DNA of 41,252 nucleotides from Bacteroides sp. (GTDB lineage Bacteria; Bacteroidota; Bacteroidia; Bacteroidales; Muribaculaceae): NCBI GenBank assembly GCA_023666835.1, contig JAMPBJ010000007.1, positions 1 to 41,252 of the forward strand, read 5' to 3'. Shown piece by piece: positions 1 to 8,111 of this stretch (position 1 is its first letter; each line of letters starts with the position of its first letter). The notes under the pieces were generated by a model. It saw only the letters and a program-made list of their open reading frames with translations, ran no database searches and was not told where the DNA came from. The position numbers and the translations under genes were made by a program.

Positions 1-1
1 A

Positions 2-1792
2 AAATTTTTGAACAATGCATTGATAGCCATCATTATGGCCACCATATGCTTCGGACTGGCAAGCTGCTCCGACAATGATGACGAGCCGCCGATGTCGATC
101 GAGGGCAATGGTGTCAGCGGACAGTCGTGGGGCGTGAGCGAGTACAATGCCCCGGTCGATGGAGAAACCATTACATTTACATTCACCGCAGCCGATGGCT
201 GGACCGCCACAAGCAGCCAGTCGTGGGCCAAACTCATCAACAAAAACGGTCGCGACGGTCGATCGGAACTCAGCGTCGAAATAGCACCCAACACCACCGA
301 CAGCAAACGTTCGGCCATCATCACTATCCAGGTGCTCGGAGCAAAGAAGACCGCAACAATCCAGATAGTACAGGCCACCAACGCTGAGACCGAAAAGGAT
401 CCCACTGCCAATTTTTCGGAAGTGAACCGGTGGACCTACAACTACATGAAGGACTATTATCTGTGGAACGAACCGATACCCAGCCTTTCGCTTTCGGGCA
501 AAGCATCCTACGACAAATTCTTCGAATCGATACTCACGAAGATCGATGCCATGGATCACATGAACCGCGACGACGGACACTGGGAAAACGGTGTACGCGA
601 TGGATTCTATTCATATATCGACAGAAGCTCTGCCGGACGCTCGCGTGCATTTGGCGAAAAGACCACCGGTTCGGGCATTGAATACATGGCAGCCACATAT
701 GCTCCCGGCAGCAACTCCAACGTTGTGCTGCTCATTGCCATTGTAGTGCCCGACTCGCCCGCCGACAAACTCGGCATCAAGCGCGGCGACATGGTCTCGC
801 AGATCGACGGCACAAACATTACAGCATCCAACTATTCTTCAATGGCCAATAAACTGGTCAACGGCGGTTGCAAAGTGACGATTGCCAAACCTAACTATAA
901 CAGTAACGGTGAAATGACAAGTGTCACCAACCAGACTCCCGTGCAGTTGAGCAAATCGACGTTTGAAGATCCCGCCATCTACGTGAGCAAAGTCGTGACC
1001 GCATCAAACGGCAAAAAAGTTGGTTACATCAACTACATGTATTTCGACTTAGACTACGACAGTGAACTCATCAACGTGTTCCGCGATTTCAAATCGAAGG
1101 GCGTGGAGGAACTGATCCTCGACCTTCGCTACAATGGTGGCGGACATGTGGTTTCGAGCACCGTACTCGGTTCACTGATCTCGGGCGGAGTCAACAAAGG
1201 CAAAGTCTACAACCACACTACTTACAATGCTGCGCGCACTGCTGCAGGCGAAGACGGATACTACAAACTGGGCGTGGCACAAACCCCCGACGGAGACTAC
1301 ACCCCCATCGCCACTGCCGCAGCCACTTCGCTCGACCTCAACCGCATATTCGTATTGACGACTGTCAACACCGCTTCGGCTTCCGAACTGGTCATCAACG
1401 GTCTGCGTGGCCTTGACGTGACTGTCAACCTGATCGGCACCACCACCAACGGTAAAAACGTCGGCATGGAGAGCATTGAAAAAACGATCGGCAACTACAT
1501 CTATGAACTCACCCCGATCACCTTCTACAGCCAGAACGCCAAGGGCTTCCGCGACTATGCCAACGGCTTCACTCCCGACGTTGAATGCGACGAAGAAGAT
1601 TACTACTACGGCGACTGGGGCACAACCGACGATATGCTCTTCTACTACGCAATGAAGTGGATCACCTCGGGCTCCAAACCATCCACTGCCATCAGCCGTT
1701 CAGGCTCTCGTCCTCAATTCCTGAAATTAAACAACCAGCGTTCGGTAGTTCGCCGCCATGGTGCGGTAACCTTCCCCGGACGATTCAACTGA
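2..1792 (+). CDS. S41 family peptidase, secreted lipoprotein (5' partial)
   Basis: The reading frame is open to the window edge. An in-frame TTG at 8 is not a convincing start, so the true ATG probably lies a few codons upstream. The visible N-terminus is a lipoprotein signal: a hydrophobic stretch, then LASC and an Asp-rich tail. A BACON-like beta domain follows at residues about 45-125, then an S41 N-terminal region (NRWTYNYMKDYYLWNE), a PDZ domain at about 225-295 and the S41 catalytic domain. The S41 Ser/Lys dyad is present: TASASE near residue 457 and NGKNVG near 483, about 26 residues apart as in CtpA/Prc proteases. It probably cleaves envelope proteins or peptides from the periplasm or cell surface; the substrate is unknown. 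It is a clear paralogue of the gene at 8112-9908, with shared stretches such as LVINGLRGL and TTTNGKNVGME. A strong terminator follows. Confidence 0.9.
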   Translation, partial: KFLNNALIAIIMATICFGLASCSDNDDEPPMSIEGNGVSGQSWGVSEYNAPVDGETITFTFTAADGWTATSSQSWAKLINKNGRDGRSELSVEIAPNTTDSKRSAIITIQVLGAKKTATIQIVQATNAETEKDPTANFSEVNRWTYNYMKDYYLWNEPIPSLSLSGKASYDKFFESILTKIDAMDHMNRDDGHWENGVRDGFYSYIDRSSAGRSRAFGEKTTGSGIEYMAATYAPGSNSNVVLLIAIVVPDSPADKLGIKRGDMVSQIDGTNITASNYSSMANKLVNGGCKVTIAKPNYNSNGEMTSVTNQTPVQLSKSTFEDPAIYVSKVVTASNGKKVGYINYMYFDLDYDSELINVFRDFKSKGVEELILDLRYNGGGHVVSSTVLGSLISGGVNKGKVYNHTTYNAARTAAGEDGYYKLGVAQTPDGDYTPIATAAATSLDLNRIFVLTTVNTASASELVINGLRGLDVTVNLIGTTTNGKNVGMESIEKTIGNYIYELTPITFYSQNAKGFRDYANGFTPDVECDEEDYYYGDWGTTDDMLFYYAMKWITSGSKPSTAISRSGSRPQFLKLNNQRSVVRRHGAVTFPGRFN

Positions 1793-1818
1793 TCGCCACC
1801 GGGCGTATAATAAAAAAC

Positions 1819-1865
1819 ATTGCCACCATTCCGAGCCTCAGCTCAGGATGGTGGCAATTCTTTTG
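1819..1865 (+). terminator. Rho-independent terminator after the first S41 gene
   Basis: A perfect 11-bp inverted repeat, ATTGCCACCAT at 1819-1829 and its complement at 1848-1858, has an inner GAGC/GCTC stem and is followed by a T-rich tail (TTCTTTT). Confidence 0.85.
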
Positions 1866-2032
1866 CCGGAAGAGACAAATGCATGGTGTTGCGGTTTGCG
1901 TTATGCCCGATGCCGATGTGCGCGATACAGCCTATGCGCAATGCGAAATAAAACATCGGAGGTTACACGATTAGAGTATTATGAAATATCAATATATTGC
2001 ATCTCCTTCTCTTTTATCCGGCAAAAGATCTC

Positions 2033-2494
2033 TTATTTCTCGATCAAGTCGGTGGTGAAACCAAGACTTTGAATGTGAAGGTCGAGCGTGCGGAGTCTGG
2101 ATGCGCTATCATTGTAGATTTTTCGGAAATCATTGACATCGACCGTGCGGACGAAGCGTATCTCCATGCGGTTGTAGCGGCTCTCCTTACGGATGAGCAT
2201 ATCAATCGCCGAACCCAGAATGGCAACACGCTGTTTCAGAATGTCGCGTTCGGCGATAAGCGACGTGAGGTTACGACCGGCTTCATCCACGGTATGCGTG
2301 TTGGTCATGTTGATCGCGTATATGATTCGGCGAAGCTCAGAGAGTGTCGAGTCGAGTTCCTCAACCACATCCCACGGAGTCTCAGTCATTTCGTCGCCTT
2401 CTTGAATTCTGACGCAATCGTTGAGACGCGAACGGAGTTGCGTCACTTTGTTTGTCAATTGTGAGCGGATGCTCAATGCTTCTGCAAGTTTCAT
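2033..2494 (-). CDS. DIP1984 family protein
   Basis: This 153-aa, largely helical cytoplasmic protein starts MKLAEALSIRSQL and contains the lineup typical of the DIP1984 (septicolysin-like) family: an N-terminal KLAEAL helix, a VQEGDE-like segment, the INMTN segment near the middle, and a long second helix ending ..IYNDSASRLRTLDLHIQSLGF. The biochemical role of the family is not established. The gene begins 53 bp downstream of rtcB on the same strand with no terminator between them, so the two are probably co-transcribed. A role linked to RtcB is suggested only by this arrangement. No signal peptide or membrane segment is visible. Confidence 0.8.
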   Translation of the reverse strand: MKLAEALSIRSQLTNKVTQLRSRLNDCVRIQEGDEMTETPWDVVEELDSTLSELRRIIYAINMTNTHTVDEAGRNLTSLIAERDILKQRVAILGSAIDMLIRKESRYNRMEIRFVRTVDVNDFRKIYNDSASRLRTLDLHIQSLGFTTDLIEK

Positions 2495-2547
2495 ATCAGT
2501 TACGTTTATAAAAGATTATGCAGCAAAATATAATTCCTAATTCATTG

Positions 2548-3720
2548 TTATCCTTTGATTACTGCAACAGGCGACAGGCGGGTGCGGATTCTCACGAGGT
2601 CGGACTGTGCTGCCATCACCTCGTCGATATTCTTGTATGCTCCGGCAGCTTCATCAAGGTCCTCCTTATAGCGGATGGCATGGATGACTCCTGCTCTCTC
2701 CAGTCGCGCAATCTCCTCTTCAAGCGACAGTTCATTGCGTGCAGCCGTGCGCGACAAGCGTCGGCCGGCCCCATGCGAACATGACATGAACGACTCCGGA
2801 TTGCCCATTCCTTCGGTAATATAGGAGCATGTGCCCTGCGATCCGGGAATGATACCAACTTCGCCCTCATGTGCCGATGTGGCCCCCTTGCGGTGTACGA
2901 TGCAATTTTCGCCGAAATGATTCTCCCACCGCGCATAGTTGTGCGCGATGTTTATCATCGGCTCAAATTCAGCCCCTGCTATTGCATCGCCTATCACCTG
3001 ACAGATTCTCTCCATCATAAGCGAGCGGTTGCACAGGGCAAACGCCACACAGTATTCCATCTCTGCCCAATACTGCTTGAATTCATCGGTGCGCAGCGGA
3101 ATAAACGGCAGGTTTATCTCCGACGGCACCGATGAAAACCAACGGCGGTTGAGCACATCGGCTTTCTCGTTGTAGAAATCGCCCACTTGCTTGCCAAGAT
3201 TGCGCGAGCCGGAATGAATCAAGATCCACAACCAACCATCGTCGTCGCGCTGCAATTCGATGAAGTGATTGCCACCGCCAAGCGTGCCCACCTGTTTCAT
3301 GGCCGAAGTGTGTTGACGCGACACAACGTGCATCGAATCGATGTCGAACCCCTGCGGCATATACCGCTCATCCTGCGGCTTCTTGTGATGGTCGCGTCCA
3401 AGCGGTATCTGCTTGCGGATACCACGAAGTATCTGCTTGCGAATCACCATCTCATCAACGTCGGCAACGTGGATATTGGTCTTGACAGCACACATACCGC
3501 AGCCAATATCTACACCGACAGCGTTGGGCACAACCACTCCTTTAGTAGCCAGTACTCCTCCGATGGGCATTCCCTTGCCCCCATGGGCGTCGGGCATAAG
3601 CGCAAGGTGGTGATGGATGAACGGTAGTCGGCAGAGATTTTGCACCTCCTGCCAACCATGATCGTCAAGATCCTTGACCCAGCTTTTCACTAATATATTG
3701 TTGATGACTTTTACTTCCAT
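2548..3720 (-). CDS. rtcB: RtcB family RNA-splicing ligase
   Basis: RtcB joins RNA ends carrying 2',3'-cyclic phosphate or 3'-phosphate to 5'-OH ends, using GTP and Mn2+ through a histidine-GMP intermediate. The 390-aa product carries the family's active-site residues: Asp71 and Cys74 in GVDIGCGM, His152 in GGNHFIE, His169 in LIHSGSRNLG, His260 in INIAHNYA, and the guanylylated His316 in SCSHGAGR. The length is close to that of other bacterial RtcB proteins, and nothing is truncated. No rtcA cyclase or archease gene is nearby. The partners here are a DIP1984 gene downstream and a divergent WYL regulator that shares the 98-bp intergenic region. Control by that WYL protein through the palindrome at 3765-3783 is an inference. 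Confidence 0.95.
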   Translation of the reverse strand: MEVKVINNILVKSWVKDLDDHGWQEVQNLCRLPFIHHHLALMPDAHGGKGMPIGGVLATKGVVVPNAVGVDIGCGMCAVKTNIHVADVDEMVIRKQILRGIRKQIPLGRDHHKKPQDERYMPQGFDIDSMHVVSRQHTSAMKQVGTLGGGNHFIELQRDDDGWLWILIHSGSRNLGKQVGDFYNEKADVLNRRWFSSVPSEINLPFIPLRTDEFKQYWAEMEYCVAFALCNRSLMMERICQVIGDAIAGAEFEPMINIAHNYARWENHFGENCIVHRKGATSAHEGEVGIIPGSQGTCSYITEGMGNPESFMSCSHGAGRRLSRTAARNELSLEEEIARLERAGVIHAIRYKEDLDEAAGAYKNIDEVMAAQSDLVRIRTRLSPVAVIKG

Positions 3721-3747
3721 TTTTTCCAGTTCTTATGATTCACGATG

Positions 3748-3755
3748 CAAAGTAA
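3748..3755 (-). promoter_or_regulatory. -7 element of the rtcB promoter
   Basis: On the minus strand the sequence TTACTTTG, followed by CATCG, matches the Bacteroidetes -7 consensus TAnnTTTG except for one base. The same TTACTTTGCATCG string is found in the acpP promoter. At the expected -33 position (about plus 3776-3779) there is no TTTG; the right arm of a palindrome lies there instead, consistent with dependence on a regulator. Confidence 0.5.
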
Positions 3756-3764
3756 AAACACTCC

Positions 3765-3783
3765 TGCGCAATGATTTTGCGTA
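3765..3783. promoter_or_regulatory. Candidate operator between rtcB and the WYL gene
   Basis: TGCGCAA (3765-3771) and TTGCGTA (3777-3783) form an inverted repeat with a 5-base spacer and one mismatch. A third copy, TTGCGCAA, lies at 3804-3811, eight bases before the WYL start codon. Repeated half-sites in a divergent intergenic region are what a dimeric transcription factor would use. The assignment to the WYL protein is inferred. Confidence 0.5.
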
Positions 3784-3818
3784 GATAAAATTTTTTTCTT
3801 AAATTGCGCAAAAATATT

Positions 3819-4823
3819 ATGGCACAGAACAAAAATGCACTTCTGCGATACCGTACCATTGACCGCTGTCTGCGAAACACCGGCCGACGGTGGACACTTC
3901 AGGATCTTGTGGATGCCTGTAGCGACGCTTTATATGAATATGAGGGGAAAGAGGATCCGGTCAGCACACGCACCGTGCAGCTCGACTTGCAGATGATGCG
4001 CTCCGACCGACTCGGCTATGAAGCTCCCATAGAAGTCTACGACAAGAAATATTACCGCTATGCCGACCCAAACTATTCTATCAGCAACCGCCCGCTGTCG
4101 CAACACGACATCGATGTACTGAACCGCACCATCGATCTGTTGCGCCAGTTCGACGAGTTTGACAGTTTTCACGACATGGCCGACGTGGTGAGCCGTCTTC
4201 AGGATAAAGTGGCATCAGCTTCCAAGCGTCGGCCGATCGTCGACTTTGAGCGAAATCCCAACCTCAAAGGGTTGGAACACCTCAATGCTTTCTACGACAT
4301 CATTGCCTCGCAGCAGACCGTATGCGTCAATTATCGGTCGTTCAACTCTCGCCGACCTGTGCCATTCTTCCTGTTCCCTTATTTATTAAAGGAATATCGC
4401 AACCGCTGGTTTCTGTTCGGTTCGCGCGCAGGCGACATGAAGTTGTTCAATCTTGCCCTCGACCGAATTGTGGATTTCCACGCGTGCCCCGACATACCAT
4501 TTAAGGAGAATCCTGAGTTTGGCGAAGACTTTTTTGATGATGTGATAGGAGTGACCAAACACTCACGGCTGAAAAAAGAACACATCGTTCTACGTGTCGA
4601 AAATTCCCAGTCCGGCTATATCCTCACTAAACCCATCCACTCATCTCAACAACTCATAGAAAAAAACAAATCCGACGGTTCGATGACCTTCTCGCTCGAC
4701 GTGATTGTCAACCAGGAACTCATAGCGCAGCTCCTCACCTTTGGCCCCGACATTCGTATCCTCGAACCGCAATCGCTCGCCAATCATCTTCGCGACATCC
4801 ACCGCCAAGCCCTCTTGCCATGA
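3819..4823 (+). CDS. WYL domain-containing transcriptional regulator
   Basis: This is a cytoplasmic DNA-binding regulator of about 334 aa. The N-terminal third (NKNALLRYRTIDRCLRN... to about residue 75) resembles the winged-helix region found before WYL domains. The WYL ligand-binding domain spans about residues 160-240 (VCVNYRSF, then YLLKEYRNRWFLFG and LALDRIVDF), and a WCX-like C-terminal part follows. Several WYL proteins are known to sense nucleic acids or nucleotides, but the ligand here is unknown. The start was set at ATG 3819; the in-frame TTG at 3804 lies inside the repeated TTGCGCAA site and is unlikely. Divergent placement 98 bp from rtcB suggests it controls rtcB and itself. Confidence 0.88.
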   Translation: MAQNKNALLRYRTIDRCLRNTGRRWTLQDLVDACSDALYEYEGKEDPVSTRTVQLDLQMMRSDRLGYEAPIEVYDKKYYRYADPNYSISNRPLSQHDIDVLNRTIDLLRQFDEFDSFHDMADVVSRLQDKVASASKRRPIVDFERNPNLKGLEHLNAFYDIIASQQTVCVNYRSFNSRRPVPFFLFPYLLKEYRNRWFLFGSRAGDMKLFNLALDRIVDFHACPDIPFKENPEFGEDFFDDVIGVTKHSRLKKEHIVLRVENSQSGYILTKPIHSSQQLIEKNKSDGSMTFSLDVIVNQELIAQLLTFGPDIRILEPQSLANHLRDIHRQALLP

Positions 4824-4850
4824 GTTTCCAGCCACAAAACTTGCCGATAG

Positions 4851-5742
4851 ATGGAATACATGTCAGTAAAAGAATGGGCAGAGAAGTATTGCATTTCTGA
4901 AAGAACTGCCAAAAATTATTGTGCGCAATGCAAAATCGAAGATACATATCTTGTGGGTAAGACGTGGAATATTCCATCTGATTCAGATACTCCTCCTCGA
5001 AAAAATAAAACCCCTAAAGTCGCGTCACTACTGAATGCTTTAAGGGAACAAATGGCCGGAGAATTAAAGGTGGAGTATATCATCGAACACAGATCGACCT
5101 GACCTACAATTCCAACCACATTGAGGGTAGTCGACTGACACACGACCAGACAAGATATATATTTGAGACCAATACCATTGGAATAACGGATAAAGCAATA
5201 AATGTTGATGATATCATTGAGACGACAAACCATTTTCTTGCCATTGACTATATAATTGCTACTACAACTGAAAAACTTACCGAGCACTATATCAAGCAAC
5301 TGCATCTTATTTTAAAGTCCGGAACATCAGATGAAAGAAAGAAGTGGTTTAACGTTGGAGATTACAAAAAACTTCCAAATGAGGTTGGTGGAAACAATAC
5401 AGTTGCACCGGAGAATGTCCATGTTAAGATAAAATCTTTGCTGAGGGAATACAACACTAAAAAAAGCCATCGTTTAAAGACATAATTGATTCTCACCATC
5501 GTTTCGAATCAATACACACCTTCCAGGACGGGAATGGGCGAGTCGGGAGACTGATAATGTTTCGTGAATGCCTTCGAAATGGATATGTGTCGTTCATAAT
5601 TAACGACAACCTCAAAATGTTCTATTACAATGGACTTCGCAATTGGCCAAAGATCAAAGGCTACCTCATGGATACCTGTTTGACGGCCCAAGACAACTTC
5701 AAGCTAATTCTCGATATATTTAGAATTCCATACAAAGACTGA
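4851..5742 (+). pseudogene. HTH-Fic family protein, broken by two frameshifts
   Basis: Fic enzymes transfer AMP or another phosphate-linked group to hydroxyls of target proteins. The gene reads in three frames: 4851 to about 5068 gives an excisionase-like HTH (SVKEWAEKYCISERTAKNYC) and the start of the Fic region; about 5069-5464 gives YHRTQIDLTYNSNHIEG onward; about 5464-5742 gives KPSFKDIIDSHHRFESIH and the rest. Adding one A at the A3 run 5066-5068 and one at the A7 run 5459-5465 restores a single protein of about 297 aa. The catalytic motif HTFQDGNGRVGR is intact at 5515-5550, and the inhibitory motif SNHIEG at 5111-5128. The sequence is visibly more AT-rich than its neighbours, suggesting acquisition by transfer. 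It is either a recent pseudogene or carries homopolymer sequencing errors; the surrounding long genes show no such breaks. Confidence 0.85.
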
Positions 5743-5866
5743 CAGGATATCTAACATTGGATCGCCATCAAGCGACAAAATGATGTAATTCGAGGAATAT
5801 TTACTACTTTTTGACTACTTTTTTAAACAAATTGCGTCAAAATTTTACATTTGAATATTTATTGCT

Positions 5867-5874
5867 TATATTTG
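5867..5874 (+). promoter_or_regulatory. -7 element upstream of the 722-aa lipoprotein
   Basis: TATATTTG is a perfect TAnnTTTG match 36 bp before the ATG at 5911. No TTTG is seen at the best -33 spacing. Confidence 0.5.
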
Positions 5875-5910
5875 CAAAAGTTTAAACACTATAAACCCAT
5901 CAAATAAGCA

Positions 5911-8079
5911 ATGCGAAAACTATTCCTACCACTGCTGACCTTGTGTCTTCTCGCAGGCACTTCGGTTTTGCAATCGTGCGACAGCGACGATGACGCTTTT
6001 GCACCGAATTACGAACCTCCAACTCTTAGTCTGAAACTGAACTCAGTGGAGCGCACCGAAGCTGACTTTACGATTCGTTCGAACGATGGCGTTGACTACG
6101 CCTACATCGTGGCCGAAAAAGGTGAATCGCCGGTGACCGACGCAAAGGAGATCTTTGCCAACGGACAGACCGGTCTTCTGGAGGACGGCGTGGCCAACAT
6201 TACGACCAATGCCATCGAGGGGGGCAAAGAATATGTGGTCTATGCGGCCGTAAGAAAAATCAATCCTTACACTTACAGCGAGGTGACAATGACCGATCTG
6301 TCGACCGACATCCCCTACACCAACATCGTGACTCTCGACAAAGTTGGGCTGACCGATATCAAATATCACGTAGAGGTGCCCGCAGGAGCCAAAAAAGTGA
6401 AGCACATAGTGGTTAAGGAAGCCGACTATATAGGTATCCGCAACATCCTCGGCAGCATTTCGGAAGTGACAGAAGACCTCTATCTGAAGGTATTCGGCCA
6501 CCTGACAGAGGAGAACACCGACATGACCCTTGACAAACTGGCGTATAACGCACTCGACACCCACATCCAGATTCATACCGGCACCACCTACTACCTGATG
6601 GGCGGCGTAGTTGGCGACGATGGCGAAATTGATAAAGAAACGTTCGAATGCATCAAATTCGACACCCGCAAAGCCGAAAAATCTCCTTATAAAATAGGTG
6701 TGACCGTAGAGCCGAGCAACACCAGCACAAAAGTGTTTGTTAATCCCGATCCCGAAATCGTGGAATACCGCATCCTGGTTGAGACCCGCGCCGAATTTGA
6801 CTACGCACTCGCCGAAGGCGAAGCTCAGATGCGCAACCTCATCGTAGGATTCTGGGACGATTCACGCAACTCACCTAAGCGCCTCTACACCGGAGCGCGC
6901 GAATTCAACACCACAGCTATGATACCCAACACCGAATATGTGGTAGGCATCATCGGCTACGACGTCCAGCGCCGCGAAACGCTCGTGCGCTACGACTTTG
7001 TGACCGGCGAACCCACCGGACCGGCTCCCACCATTGAAATCACTGATGTGGCCACATCTTCGCCATGGTCGTCAAAAGCCTACAATGTGAAAGTGAGCGG
7101 CGCTGAAGAAGTGATCTACGGCTACTTCCTCAAGAGTTCTGTCGACAAACTGATATTCAACGGATCGTCGATACAGAATATCATCTCGCTCAACGGCACC
7201 ATTTGCGATGCAAGCACCATGATTGCCGTTTCTTCGCCCGAAGGAGCAGTGTTTGAGACTTCAACACTCGATCCTTTGACAGAATACACCTTCGGCGTGT
7301 ATGCACGAAGCAATGAATACGTGGTGGCAGTGGCCTATGAAAGTTTCACCACTGAAGAGATGGCCCAGACCGGTGGCGCAGTGCGCAAGAACATGCCCGG
7401 CAACTATACAGCCACTACCACCGATTTCGACGGCAACACAGTCACCTTCCCCGTGACCATTACCACCGGCGTCAATGAATCGACCACCAACGAATATGCC
7501 GCACAAAACCGCCTCGTGGCACTCGGTTTCGGACCATCAGCCCAATTCCCGTACTGCTCGCCTGAAACCCTCATAGCTTCCGGATCGTCGGCCGAAGATG
7601 CCAACAACTTCTATGGCCCGAAATGGTTCTTCGAGTTCAGCGATGACGGAGTAACCGTGCCCGGATGCAACAAACAATGGAGCGTAGGCAACATCGACGG
7701 ACACACCACTTATATGATGGGCTACGGCACCCGCGTGTCGGGAAGCCGTGTGATCGAATACACCGACGAGAACATGACATTTGATGTCGATGTGTCCGAC
7801 GACTACAACACCATTACCATTCATGGCAAATACCACGGCAAGATAGCCGGCAAAGAGATTTATAAATATCCGGCCATATACTATTCGACAGGATCTGGCT
7901 GGACAGCATCAAACACAATACTCTTTGCTGCCCACTCCGACATAGTGCTGACTCGACAGGGCAATGCCACCTCCGGCAACCGCCTTCACCGACCCACCGC
8001 CCCACGCGTCACCACCCTCACCGTTGGTAAACAAAGCATCGCCAACGGACGCGAAGATGCCGCATCACGAATTAAATAA
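5911..8079 (+). CDS. Secreted lipoprotein of unknown function with repeated Ig/Fn3-like segments
   Basis: The 722-aa protein begins with a lipoprotein signal (MRKLFLPLLTLCLL..., lipid Cys in LQSC, then DSDDD), so it is an exported, probably surface-exposed lipoprotein. The body looks like a row of beta-sandwich modules. Three similar units begin at about residues 38, 267 and 371, each with a Pro/Val-rich entry, alternating hydrophobic strands and a phrase of the type 'EY.V.I..Y' (EYVVYAAVRK, EYVVGIIGYD, EYTFGVYARS). The C-terminal part, from about 495 (PGNYTATTTDFDGNTVTFPVTI), resembles a lipocalin-like beta region. I do not recognise a named family. The S41 lipoprotein gene begins 32 bp downstream on the same strand, so the two are likely one operon; a substrate, cofactor or scaffold relation to the protease is possible but not shown. 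Confidence 0.85.
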   Translation: MRKLFLPLLTLCLLAGTSVLQSCDSDDDAFAPNYEPPTLSLKLNSVERTEADFTIRSNDGVDYAYIVAEKGESPVTDAKEIFANGQTGLLEDGVANITTNAIEGGKEYVVYAAVRKINPYTYSEVTMTDLSTDIPYTNIVTLDKVGLTDIKYHVEVPAGAKKVKHIVVKEADYIGIRNILGSISEVTEDLYLKVFGHLTEENTDMTLDKLAYNALDTHIQIHTGTTYYLMGGVVGDDGEIDKETFECIKFDTRKAEKSPYKIGVTVEPSNTSTKVFVNPDPEIVEYRILVETRAEFDYALAEGEAQMRNLIVGFWDDSRNSPKRLYTGAREFNTTAMIPNTEYVVGIIGYDVQRRETLVRYDFVTGEPTGPAPTIEITDVATSSPWSSKAYNVKVSGAEEVIYGYFLKSSVDKLIFNGSSIQNIISLNGTICDASTMIAVSSPEGAVFETSTLDPLTEYTFGVYARSNEYVVAVAYESFTTEEMAQTGGAVRKNMPGNYTATTTDFDGNTVTFPVTITTGVNESTTNEYAAQNRLVALGFGPSAQFPYCSPETLIASGSSAEDANNFYGPKWFFEFSDDGVTVPGCNKQWSVGNIDGHTTYMMGYGTRVSGSRVIEYTDENMTFDVDVSDDYNTITIHGKYHGKIAGKEIYKYPAIYYSTGSGWTASNTILFAAHSDIVLTRQGNATSGNRLHRPTAPRVTTLTVGKQSIANGREDAASRIK

Positions 8080-8111
8080 CAACCGACACAACAATACATA
8101 TATATAGAATC

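Noticed and set aside
1997-2464. Plus-strand frame of 155 codons opposite the DIP1984 gene
   Set aside because: The minus-strand reading matches a known family over its full length and has a sensible operon position.
5066-5465. Programmed frameshifting in the Fic gene
   Set aside because: Two shifts in the same direction would be needed and the first site (AAA) is not a slippery sequence; pseudogene or sequence error is simpler.
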